Source of the DNA: Candidatus Latescibacterota bacterium | GTDB taxonomy: Bacteria; Latescibacterota; UBA2968 | NCBI GenBank assembly: GCA_018650745.1 | Contig: JABIFK010000870.1 | Location: 1 to 6,845, forward strand | DNA length: 6,845 nt | Reading direction: 5' to 3' | In this document: piece after piece, positions 1 through 6,811 of the stretch | How the letters are laid out: each line of letters begins with the position of its first letter | Position numbering within the stretch: the stretch's first letter is position 1 | Translations under genes and position numbers: made by a program | The notes under the pieces: generated by a model | What the model was told of the DNA's origin: nothing | Databases searched by the model: none | Seen by the model: only the letters and a program-made list of their open reading frames with translations

Positions 1-1
1 A

Positions 2-82
2 ACACCGGTTGATGTAGCACGTCACAAAGGGCGGGAAAAATCTGTTGATGCAATGTGCTCGATGGCAAACCAGAATTCATAA
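2..82 (+). CDS. C-terminal end of a gene entering from the left edge (partial, function unknown)
   Basis: Frame 2 is open from the window edge to a TAA at 80-82, while the other two plus frames stop within the first 15 bases. It encodes about 26 residues with a basic, polar middle (around ARHKGREK) and the end SMANQNS. The stop is followed 33 bases later by a strong palindromic terminator, as expected for the end of a transcription unit, and the minus-strand genes converge on the same terminator. The fragment is too short to name a family. It could also be chance open sequence, so confidence is moderate. The upstream sequence would settle it. Confidence 0.42.
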   Translation, partial: TPVDVARHKGREKSVDAMCSMANQNS

Positions 83-115
83 CCTCACAGCAGCGACATC
101 TGATACATAAAAATA

Positions 116-143
116 AAAAGAGCGGCCAATTGGCCGCTCTTTT
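116..143. terminator. Bidirectional intrinsic terminator
   Basis: This is a perfect 28-base palindrome. Each arm is AAAAGAGCGGCCAA or its complement, giving a GC-rich core (GAGCGGCC/GGCCGCTC) flanked by A and T runs. The plus-strand transcript ends in TTTTATTTT (140-148). The minus-strand transcript ends in CTTTTTATTTTT, read from 120 down to about 109. It lies between a plus-strand stop at 82 and a minus-strand stop at 180, so it can end both convergent units. The innermost AATT would form the loop. The structure is seen directly; termination activity is inferred. Confidence 0.85.
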
Positions 144-179
144 ATTTTAAGTCTCAAAAAATCCACTCACAAAAATCAC

Positions 180-344
180 TTACCCCAAAGGTTGGGTGCT
201 AAACACCGCCCGCATATACAACAGCACCCAAGCCAAAAGAGAAACCGCCACGGACACACCCACAGCAATGGCCACCAGCAACCAGCCCGCAGGTCTATTC
301 TCTGGGTTATGAAAGGGATTGCGTCTGGGGTCATCGCGTTTCAT
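180..344 (-). CDS. Small single-pass membrane protein, unknown function
   Basis: This is a 54-residue protein from the ATG at 344. It has a polar, arginine- and proline-rich N-terminus (MKRDDPRRNPFHNPENRPAG), then one strongly hydrophobic helix (about residues 21-44, WLLVAIAVGVSVAVSLLAWVLL) and a short tail. The charge pattern suggests a cytoplasmic N-terminus (positive-inside rule). A GGA lies 6 bases before this ATG. An in-frame GTG at 366-368 would add eight residues and has AAGG 9 bases upstream, so the start is uncertain. It lies 71-95 bases downstream of the TIM-barrel gene on the same strand and just before the terminator, so it is probably the last gene of that unit. I do not recognise a family. 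The clean membrane segment and the genomic position argue for a real gene. Confidence 0.55.
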   Translation of the reverse strand: MKRDDPRRNPFHNPENRPAGWLLVAIAVGVSVAVSLLAWVLLYMRAVFSTQPLG

Positions 345-439
345 AAACAGTCCAATGTCACAAGTCACAGGTCTACGCCTTTTCGTTTTTGACCTGCGGC
401 TTGCAGATCTGCGCCCCGAGACTATTTTATTGTTCCAAC

Positions 440-1345
440 TTATTTTTCCAATCGATCCTCAATCCAACTTGCCGTTTGTGTATATGCAGCGTCCAAATCA
501 TCAATGGGCGACTCCGCCCCCCCCACATCAACACCGAAATGCCCCTTAAAACCAACCAAATCCAGCGTCTCAAAAAACAAATCCCAATGAATCACGCCCT
601 CTCCTGGTGGCAAGTGCGACACATGCCCACCGCCCGTATCGGACAAATGAATATAGTCGACAAAATCCACCAACCGACGCAAAGACAAAATAGGATTGTC
701 CTTAAGATAAAATTGATTGGCCGTGTCCAAATTGAACCGCAAATTATCTCGATCCACTGCATCTCGAAAATACAAATAAGCATCGGTCGTCGCCGACAAC
801 ACCCCCGCACATGGATGCATTTGATAGGTCAATCCGCGCTTGGCCGCAATCTCACAGGCGGTACGAAATGTATCGATCAAACCGTCCCAATAAGATTGCC
901 AATTTAGATCTTTGGGGATCGACGCGGCCATGAGCACATCTTCTTCATAATGCCGTACAATCGGCATATCACCCGGAAACTGATAAGCAGGCAAGGGTGC
1001 ATTGTCCAACACACCCTTAGCGCCCAAGGCTTGCGCCACATCACACCCACGCTCAAAATGTGCCAATTGTGCCTCTCGCACCGCCGCATCAGGTGAAGAC
1101 AATTCGGGCAACACCACGCAAAAATACGGCACATTCACACCCGCCGCTTGAACGTCCGCAGTCACTTCTTCGCGATGTTCGTACAACCAAGTGATACAAT
1201 CGGGGTGAATGCCTTCCAATTCTACGCTCTGGAAACCCAAAGCCTTCATCTCTGCCAAATAATCCCCAGTTTTCTCCACTGGGGGTGGATATCCATATTT
1301 GGTAATCACATACAAATAACAACACGCAATACGTTCGTCAAACAT
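440..1345 (-). CDS. Xylose-isomerase-like TIM-barrel protein (sugar phosphate isomerase/epimerase family)
   Basis: This 301-residue protein has the normal length for the AP-endonuclease-2/xylose-isomerase-like TIM-barrel family. Its members act on sugars, inositols or related polyols using a divalent metal, in the cytoplasm. Strand-end motifs typical of the family are visible: VELEGIH (41-47), YQMHPCAG (174-181), FNLDTAN (204-210), YIHLSDTGGGH (231-241), PGEGVIHW (247-254) and GVDVGG (271-276). Likely metal or substrate residues are D207, H233 and D273, with E44, H177, H241, E249 and H253 nearby. By motif alignment the strand-5 glutamate usual in the family appears to be Q175, which is odd. 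The ATG start at 1345 is supported by GGAGG (complement of 1351-1355) five bases upstream. It is divergent from the dioxygenase operon and followed by the small membrane protein. The exact substrate is unknown. Confidence 0.88.
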   Translation of the reverse strand: MFDERIACCYLYVITKYGYPPPVEKTGDYLAEMKALGFQSVELEGIHPDCITWLYEHREEVTADVQAAGVNVPYFCVVLPELSSPDAAVREAQLAHFERGCDVAQALGAKGVLDNAPLPAYQFPGDMPIVRHYEEDVLMAASIPKDLNWQSYWDGLIDTFRTACEIAAKRGLTYQMHPCAGVLSATTDAYLYFRDAVDRDNLRFNLDTANQFYLKDNPILSLRRLVDFVDYIHLSDTGGGHVSHLPPGEGVIHWDLFFETLDLVGFKGHFGVDVGGAESPIDDLDAAYTQTASWIEDRLEK

Positions 1346-1367
1346 AACAGCCTCCGTTTAAAATCCA

Positions 1368-1395
1368 TTCATAAGACTCAATTAAGCGTACTCAA
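1368..1395 (-). promoter_or_regulatory. Candidate promoter for the TIM-barrel gene
   Basis: Reading the minus strand, TTGAGT (complement of 1390-1395) and TATGAA (complement of 1368-1373) are separated by 16 bases. Each matches four of six positions of the sigma-70 consensus. Transcription from here would leave a leader of roughly 16 bases that just includes the GGAGG ribosome site. The position is good but the hexamers are weak, and the group-specific promoter consensus of this organism is unknown. Confidence 0.3.
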
Positions 1396-1449
1396 AAATA
1401 TGAAAATGAACAATGCAAATTTCACCTTGCCCTTACACCACAGACACAC

Positions 1450-1468
1450 CGTTTGCATTCCGCAAACG
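1450..1468. promoter_or_regulatory. Inverted repeat, possible operator
   Basis: Perfect 7-base arms CGTTTGC and GCAAACG flank a 5-base spacer (ATTCC). The 12-base arm-to-arm offset is about one helical turn, as for a dimeric regulator site. It lies about 55 bases upstream of the candidate minus-strand promoter and over 250 bases before the dioxygenase start. No regulator gene is in the window, so the binding partner is unknown. A transcribed hairpin is the alternative. Confidence 0.4.
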
Positions 1469-1492
1469 AGCATATCCACCCAATCTCTCCCA

Positions 1493-1504
1493 GTAGGTAC
1501 CTAC
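1493..1504. promoter_or_regulatory. Second palindrome, possible operator
   Basis: GTAGGTACCTAC is a perfect 12-base palindrome without a spacer, 24 bases after the first inverted repeat. It sits in the centre of the divergent region. The two repeats do not share sequence, so they would bind different factors. A 12-base palindrome could arise by chance, so confidence is limited. Confidence 0.3.
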
Positions 1505-1589
1505 AAGCCGATCACAAACAAAGCTCTTCCTTGCGGACAGTGACACTTTTTACTACCATATGACAAGTTTTCTATGAATCTTGCACACC

Positions 1590-1617
1590 TTGAAACATAC
1601 ATGTTCGAAGCCATAAA
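1590..1617 (+). promoter_or_regulatory. Candidate promoter for the dioxygenase operon
   Basis: TTGAAA (1590-1595, five of six consensus) and CATAAA (1612-1617, four of six) are 16 bases apart. Transcription would start near 1624, giving a leader of about 100 bases before the ATG at 1727. No other pair in 1500-1726 that I checked scored better. It would also imply that the ATG at 1574 cannot be used from this transcript. Confidence 0.3.
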
Positions 1618-1714
1618 AACCTCGTTGGACAGGATATCTCAAGCCTACTCGAAGCCCACGGCTGCCCAAAGCACCGCAGTCAATATCTTCTACCCAACTC
1701 TATTTTTATTTTTT

Positions 1715-1719
1715 GGGAG
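1715..1719 (+). promoter_or_regulatory. Ribosome binding site fixing the dioxygenase start
   Basis: GGGAG lies seven bases before the ATG at 1727. The in-frame ATG at 1574, 153 bases upstream, has only T-rich sequence before it and no purine-rich motif. This favours the shorter, 269-residue protein, which also begins as PhyH-family proteins normally do. Confidence 0.75.
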
Positions 1720-1726
1720 CCTCACA

Positions 1727-2536
1727 ATGGACGAATATGAAAAATTCTTCTTCGACCTCAACGGTTATCTTGTCGTTGAAAATGCGCTCACACCCGACGA
1801 AGTGCAAGCCTGTAATGACGCCATTGACAACAACCCCGATCAAATGCGCATCCGCTCCGCCGAACAATCGCTCTCAGGAAACTCCACCACGCTCAAAGGC
1901 AAACACGGGCGCGGTGACTTAGGCGGCATGCTCACCTGGCCCAAACCACATTGCCAGCCTTTTCGCGACTTGCTCGCGCACCCCAAAGTCATTCCTTACC
2001 TCGTTGAACTGCTGCGCGAAGACTGCCGGCTCGATCACCTCTACGGCATCATCATGGAAAAAGGGGCCGAAGGACACACGCTTCACGGGGGCGGCACCGC
2101 TGATGATCTCACACATTTTTACCAGTTTCACAATGGCAGAATGCGATGCGGCCTCACGGTGGTCTCGTGGGTGCTCACAGATTGTAACCCCGGCGACGGC
2201 GGATTTTCCTGTATTCCGGGCAGCCACAAAGCCAATTACAAAACACCTCGCGACGTGGCCCTCTTAGACAAAAACATTGGTGTCGTACAACAAGTCGCTG
2301 CCAAAGCGGGTTCTGTCATCATCTTCACCGAAGCGTTGACACACGGCACCATGCCTTGGCATGCAGACCATCAGCGCCGATCTATTCTCTACAAATACTC
2401 ACCCGGACCACTCACTTATTCAGGCCGCTACGTGCCACCCCAAGTAGAAGATGTGCTCGACGAATTTACACCCGCACAGCAGGCCTTGCTCGAACCACCT
2501 TATAGAACCAATCGCCCAAAGGTGACTGCACCCTAA
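1727..2536 (+). CDS. Phytanoyl-CoA dioxygenase (PhyH) family non-haem iron enzyme
   Basis: This 269-residue cytoplasmic protein belongs to the Fe(II)/2-oxoglutarate-dependent PhyH family, most members of which hydroxylate small organic molecules. The N-terminus (FFFDLNGYLVVENALTPDEV, residues 7-26) is the usual opening of the family. GGFSCIPGSHKANY (158-171) is its hallmark. H206 (in ALTHGTMPW) is the distal iron ligand and R218 (in RRSILYKY) the likely 2-oxoglutarate anchor. The proximal motif is LHGGGTADD: H120 is the probable first ligand, but the residue two positions on is G122 instead of the usual Asp/Glu, as in iron halogenases. D126 or D127 could substitute. The stop overlaps the next start (TAATG), implying coupled translation. 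Substrate unknown. Hydroxylase is the default call; halogenase or another activity is open. Confidence 0.9.
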   Translation: MDEYEKFFFDLNGYLVVENALTPDEVQACNDAIDNNPDQMRIRSAEQSLSGNSTTLKGKHGRGDLGGMLTWPKPHCQPFRDLLAHPKVIPYLVELLREDCRLDHLYGIIMEKGAEGHTLHGGGTADDLTHFYQFHNGRMRCGLTVVSWVLTDCNPGDGGFSCIPGSHKANYKTPRDVALLDKNIGVVQQVAAKAGSVIIFTEALTHGTMPWHADHQRRSILYKYSPGPLTYSGRYVPPQVEDVLDEFTPAQQALLEPPYRTNRPKVTAP

Positions 2537-5262
2537 TGACATCAAAAACACGATCATCGCCACTCGTCTTATGCGGCATCATTTTATTGGGTACCTTGCT
2601 GCGGTTTTATGGCCTTGACTGGGGTACCGATCACAAAACCGGCACCTTCCATCGCTTTCACACCGACGAATCAACCCTTGTTGAAAGTGCCCAATGGGTG
2701 GGTGTTGATATGTCCGAGATCCGCTCCTCTTATGGCAAAGCGCCCATGTACTTGCTCTGGGCCACAGCACACATTTTAAGCCCCATTGCAGGTACGCCCG
2801 CTTTTGAACTTAGCGACAACGTTTCTGCCAAATTTACCCACCTCACAGGCCGATATATCTCAGCACTTTTAGGCACCTTACTCATCTATCTCGTTTACCA
2901 GCTCGGTGTTGCTATCGGTGGCACATACACAGGTCTCTTGGCCGCTTTTTTAATGGCCGTATGTCCGGGTCACATTCAGCAAAGCCATTATTACACCGTT
3001 GATCCCCTACTCACCTTTTGGGCCACACTCGGTCTTGCACTTTTACTCAAAATGCCCGCAAAAGACTGGCGGCTCTACATTGCCTTTGGCATTGTGTGCG
3101 GCTTAGCTGCTGGCACCCGATTCATAGGTGCGTGGATTGGCCTACCGTTCCTTATCCTTCACTTCTTCAATTACAAACCCCAACGCAGTATTTTTTCACC
3201 ACCCGTCAATCTTACACGCTCAGATACATTCAAACGCGTGGGCACCGTGATCGCCCTTGGTGGTATCGTACTCATTGCCTGCGAACCCTTCATCATCCTA
3301 GACCCCAATTATTATTTTGCGGCCACCGATGTACGTCAATTTGCCGCAAGCCTACAAGTGGCCCGAGGTGAAATTGTGCGCGTGTGGACCCTTTATGACT
3401 TCACGACCACACCCTACCTTTTCTATTTCACGCATCTCTTTCGATATGGCTTGGGCTTCCCTCTCGAACTGGTTGGTTTATTGGGCCTGGGCCTCGCTCT
3501 TGTCAAACGCACCCAACCGGCCATTATTCTGCTTACTTGGTTTATAGCCTACCTTCTTTTGGTCGGCGGGCTCCACACCAAACCCATTCGATACGCCACG
3601 CCCGTTTTGCCAGCCCTTGTAATCTTAGGCGCTTGGGCCAGTGTGTGGTTGGGTCAAAAACTCCAACAAATCGGGTCACAACCCCTTGCCCCCCTGATAC
3701 CTATTTTGTTTGTTGCATTGCCAACGGGTGCTTACGGAATTGCATTCACCACCATTTATGGTCAAGAAGACAGCCGCATTATTGCCCAACGCTGGATACA
3801 CAACAACATACGTGTAAACAGCCACGTCTTGGCTGCCAATGGTGGGTTTCCTACCGCATGGATGGTGCCCACAGACACATATCAACGCCAAGTAACCGAC
3901 AGCAACTATTTCATAGTCTCAGACAAATGGGAGCTCTACAGCCAAAAAGTCGAATTCTTTCTCAAAAGGATCAAACACGCCGAATGGGTGATTCTTATTG
4001 AAGAAAACAGAATGAAACCCTTTATGGCCGTACCACACAAATATCCCATTGGCAGTGAAATCTACACACGCTTGCACGATGAAAAACTCGGCTTTAAACG
4101 TGTGAAGCAGTTCAAAAATGCACCCGGGTTCAACCTCACCACCTACGACACATCTGCAGAACCCACACTCACGGCCTTTGATCATCCAACCGTAATCATC
4201 TATCGCCGCAATCACGACCCATCTCCCGAAGATATTTTAAACACCTGGAAACAAGAGGTACAAAACGACCCTCAATTTCCAGATCAAAATATCTTGGCCG
4301 GTGTACAGGCATTCAAACAACAAAACTGGGGTGAAGCCAAAAGCGCATTTCAAAGCGCATTGAACGTGGACCCCGACTTTGCACTCGCAAAATTGCTCAT
4401 TGGCGAAGTCTATCTCAAAAAAGACCTGCCAGATTCCACACAAAAAATATGGGACCGCGCCATTGCCCAAAATGGCAACATCACCAAATACGCATTTATT
4501 GGCATGATCAATACGGGGTTACAAGAAGAAGGCATCATTTACCTCGAAAACATTGCCAAACGCCCAAATGCCGACCCAAACCTCATACGATTGGCCAGTC
4601 AAACTTACACCGAAATTGGTGTCCAATATCAACACCAAAACGACCTACAAACAGCTCTTACAAATCACACCAAAGCCCTCACACTCACTCCAAAAGAACC
4701 AGGTCCCTATATTAATGCAGCACTCATACTGATCAAATTGGGAGACCTGGACAATGCGCAACAGCTCATCGATCTCGTTCTCAAATTAGAACCCGATATG
4801 CCAATGGCCTTACACGTCCAAGCCAAACTCTTTCAAAAACGAGAACAACTGGGTGCAGCCTACGAAACACTCCTAAAAGCACTGAGCTTAGACCCTGACA
4901 ATACAGTGCACCAAAACACATTATTAGAATGGGGTGGCCAATATTACCAGCAAGGCAAAATCGAAATGGCCTTTACCATTTTTATTGCCCTACTCGAACA
5001 CAACCCCAATTTCCAAGAAGCCCACTACAACTTGGGTGTTTTATACATTCAAACCGAAAACTATGGACGTGCGTTACCCGCTTTGCAAAGTGCCGTTGGT
5101 CTCACCCCTCAAGATGTAGACGCGCAATATGCGCTTGCTGGTGTCTATGAAACGCTGGGACAAACAGATTTGGCAGCAGAACACTATGCCTACGTTCTTG
5201 CACTGCAACCCAATCGAACAGACGCAAAAACACGCTTAGATTTCTTGTTATCACAGCCATAA
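2536..5262 (+). CDS. GT-C membrane glycosyltransferase (GT39/ArnT-like) with C-terminal TPR repeats
   Basis: This 908-residue protein has two halves. Residues 1-404 form a multi-pass membrane domain with hydrophobic segments near 9-27, 71-85, 105-124, 131-147, 158-171, 180-210 (two), 234-254, 305-323, 328-346, 355-373 and 386-404. The first large loop has FHTDES (41-46), matching the Asp/Glu catalytic motif of polyprenyl-phosphate-sugar-dependent PMT/ArnT-type transferases. A soluble stretch (405-570) follows. Then about seven or eight TPR units fill 582-892, with typical Gly/Ala-8, Ala-20 and Pro-32 positions, for example 688-721, 722-755, 826-859 and 860-892. Expected role: transfer of a sugar from a lipid carrier to a protein or glycan at the outer face of the inner membrane, with the TPRs probably periplasmic and binding the acceptor. 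The layout resembles eukaryotic TMTC O-mannosyltransferases. The ATG overlaps the dioxygenase stop, and AAAGGTGA (2518-2525) lies ten bases before it. Donor and acceptor are unknown. Confidence 0.88.
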   Translation: MTSKTRSSPLVLCGIILLGTLLRFYGLDWGTDHKTGTFHRFHTDESTLVESAQWVGVDMSEIRSSYGKAPMYLLWATAHILSPIAGTPAFELSDNVSAKFTHLTGRYISALLGTLLIYLVYQLGVAIGGTYTGLLAAFLMAVCPGHIQQSHYYTVDPLLTFWATLGLALLLKMPAKDWRLYIAFGIVCGLAAGTRFIGAWIGLPFLILHFFNYKPQRSIFSPPVNLTRSDTFKRVGTVIALGGIVLIACEPFIILDPNYYFAATDVRQFAASLQVARGEIVRVWTLYDFTTTPYLFYFTHLFRYGLGFPLELVGLLGLGLALVKRTQPAIILLTWFIAYLLLVGGLHTKPIRYATPVLPALVILGAWASVWLGQKLQQIGSQPLAPLIPILFVALPTGAYGIAFTTIYGQEDSRIIAQRWIHNNIRVNSHVLAANGGFPTAWMVPTDTYQRQVTDSNYFIVSDKWELYSQKVEFFLKRIKHAEWVILIEENRMKPFMAVPHKYPIGSEIYTRLHDEKLGFKRVKQFKNAPGFNLTTYDTSAEPTLTAFDHPTVIIYRRNHDPSPEDILNTWKQEVQNDPQFPDQNILAGVQAFKQQNWGEAKSAFQSALNVDPDFALAKLLIGEVYLKKDLPDSTQKIWDRAIAQNGNITKYAFIGMINTGLQEEGIIYLENIAKRPNADPNLIRLASQTYTEIGVQYQHQNDLQTALTNHTKALTLTPKEPGPYINAALILIKLGDLDNAQQLIDLVLKLEPDMPMALHVQAKLFQKREQLGAAYETLLKALSLDPDNTVHQNTLLEWGGQYYQQGKIEMAFTIFIALLEHNPNFQEAHYNLGVLYIQTENYGRALPALQSAVGLTPQDVDAQYALAGVYETLGQTDLAAEHYAYVLALQPNRTDAKTRLDFLLSQP

Positions 5263-5328
5263 AATTGCTGACGTCTACCATTCTCAAAAACCAGAAAATC
5301 ATAGCTCATTGTTGAAAAAGAGGCCCAA

Positions 5329-6807
5329 ATGTCTAAACCCAACGTACTTGTCATTTCTACCGACCATTGGCCAGCATCTCTCTTTGCCGGTGTGGGCCAC
5401 CCAGCAATCCAAACGCCCACGCTTGACCAGCTTGCCAAAAATGGCGTGCGCTTCACCAATGCCTACAGCGAATGCCCCGTTTGCATTCCCGCACGGCGCA
5501 CCCTTATGACCGGCACCACACCCCGTACCCACGGCGACCGCACCTTTAAAGAAACGCAGAGAATGCCCAACGTGCCCACACTGGCACAAACCTTTCGCGA
5601 CAACGGCTACCAAGCCTACGCAGTGGGCAAATTGCACGTTTACCCGCAACGCGATCGCATTGGCTTTGACGACGTCATCTTAGCAGAAGAAGGCCGCACG
5701 CAATTTGATGCGGTAGACGATTACGAACTCTTTTTAGGTGAACAAGGTTATCCGGGCCAAATGTTTGGCCACGGCATGTGTAACAATGATTATGTCAATC
5801 GCCCGTGGCATTTGCCCGAACATTGCCACGTCACCAACTGGGCCACGCAAAATATGGCCCGAACCATTCAGCGCAGAGACCCCACCAAACCTGGCTTCTG
5901 GTTCCTGTCCTATTGCCATCCACACCCACCATTGGCACCCCTACAGTGTTACTTAGACATGTACCGCGACATAGACCCACCCCTTCCTTACACGGGAGAC
6001 TGGGCAAAGATGGCCGATGAATTGCCTCACGCGCTCAAACTGCGCAGCCTCGAATGGGACGGTTTCACCGAATATCAAATCAAATCGACCCTACGTGCCT
6101 TTTACGCAATGTGCACGCACATTGACCACCAACTCAGAATTGTGATTGGCACCCTGCGTGAAGAACGCCTGCTCGATGACACCATCATTCTCTTTACATC
6201 AGACCACGGCGATATGTTGGGCAATCACGGTCAATGGGCCAAACGCATCTTTTATGAAGACTCGGCCAATGTGCCCATGATTCTTGTGGGTGCTGCAAAT
6301 GACGACCGCGTGGGTCACCATCGTACAGATGACCGCTTGGTAGGCTGGGCAGACATAATGCCGACCTTACTCGATTTGGCAGGCATTGACATTCCCGATT
6401 CGGTTGATGGTCAATCTATGGTGGGCGAACCAAAACGTGACATGTTCTACGGCGAATGCAGCGAAGGCGCAAATGCCACCCGTATGATTCACAACGGCCG
6501 CTTTAAACTGATCTACTATCCCGTGGGCAATCACACACAACTCTTCGACTTAGAAACCGATCCGTGCGAGCGCAACAACCTGTCTGATGTAGCAGATCAC
6601 GCAGACACCAAACAACAACTCACCGACCAACTCATTGCCGAACTTTACGGCGGAGATGAAAATTGGGTACAAGATGGCAAATTGGTCGGTCTACCCGACC
6701 AAGATTACGAACCCAAACCCAATCGGGGCCTATCGGGCCAACGTGGAAGCCATTGGCCCGTGCCACCGCAAACAGGGCAAGTAGGTCCACCGATACAGCA
6801 CACTTAA
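5329..6807 (+). CDS. Sulfatase / phosphonate monoester hydrolase-like enzyme (formylglycine type)
   Basis: This 492-residue protein belongs to the alkaline-phosphatase-superfamily sulfatases. The signature C52-I-P-A-R56 followed by TLMTG marks C52 for conversion to formylglycine, which needs a maturation enzyme not seen here. Metal ligands are D12, D292 and H293 (in TSDHGDMLGNHG), with active-site lysines at K101 (VGKLH) and K305 (WAKR). The second Asp of the usual DD pair is H13, and the D-H pair at 292-293 matches phosphonate monoester hydrolases and choline sulfatases more than classical arylsulfatases. MSKPNVLVIS is directly the first core strand, so there is no signal peptide and the enzyme should be cytoplasmic, acting on imported sulfate (or phosphonate/phosphate) esters. 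The C-terminal tail (about 455-492) is rich in Pro and Gly. AAGAGG lies five bases before the ATG. It follows the glycosyltransferase by 66 bases with no terminator seen, so it may share its transcript. Confidence 0.92.
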   Translation: MSKPNVLVISTDHWPASLFAGVGHPAIQTPTLDQLAKNGVRFTNAYSECPVCIPARRTLMTGTTPRTHGDRTFKETQRMPNVPTLAQTFRDNGYQAYAVGKLHVYPQRDRIGFDDVILAEEGRTQFDAVDDYELFLGEQGYPGQMFGHGMCNNDYVNRPWHLPEHCHVTNWATQNMARTIQRRDPTKPGFWFLSYCHPHPPLAPLQCYLDMYRDIDPPLPYTGDWAKMADELPHALKLRSLEWDGFTEYQIKSTLRAFYAMCTHIDHQLRIVIGTLREERLLDDTIILFTSDHGDMLGNHGQWAKRIFYEDSANVPMILVGAANDDRVGHHRTDDRLVGWADIMPTLLDLAGIDIPDSVDGQSMVGEPKRDMFYGECSEGANATRMIHNGRFKLIYYPVGNHTQLFDLETDPCERNNLSDVADHADTKQQLTDQLIAELYGGDENWVQDGKLVGLPDQDYEPKPNRGLSGQRGSHWPVPPQTGQVGPPIQHT

Positions 6808-6811
6808 AACG

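Larger units (their letters stand above)
1346..1726. other. Divergent intergenic regulatory region
   Basis: This 381-base stretch separates the divergent TIM-barrel and dioxygenase genes, so it must hold the promoters of both units. It contains two perfect inverted repeats (1450-1468 and 1493-1504), weak promoter-like hexamer pairs on each strand, and Shine-Dalgarno sequences at both ends. An open frame runs upstream from the dioxygenase start back to an ATG at 1574. It lacks a ribosome site there, and its peptide does not resemble the start of a PhyH protein, so I treat it as non-coding leader. No RNA gene or riboswitch is recognised. Confidence 0.6.

Noticed and set aside
391..420. Palindrome GCAGATCTGC and neighbouring hairpin between the two minus-strand genes
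   Set aside because: The stem is short and lacks a following T-run on the minus strand, so it does not qualify as a terminator; an RNA-processing role cannot be supported.
389..907. 172-codon plus-strand open frame opposite the TIM-barrel gene
   Set aside because: It is antisense to a well-supported gene, its peptide has no recognisable domain, and the composition looks like a shadow frame.
1148..1543. 131-codon plus-strand frame spanning the start of the TIM-barrel gene
   Set aside because: It overlaps the TIM-barrel coding region antisense and its peptide is low in recognisable features.
1693..1717. CCCAA/TTGGG pairing that could hide the dioxygenase ribosome site
   Set aside because: The stem is only 5 bp with a 15-base loop, too weak to argue for a riboswitch or RNA thermometer.
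1574..1726. N-terminal extension of the dioxygenase from the ATG at 1574
   Set aside because: No ribosome site precedes 1574, the added 51 residues do not look like a PhyH N-terminus, and GGGAG sits seven bases before the ATG at 1727.
1919..2227. 102-codon minus-strand frame inside the dioxygenase gene
   Set aside because: It lies wholly antisense to conserved PhyH motifs and has no recognisable domain.
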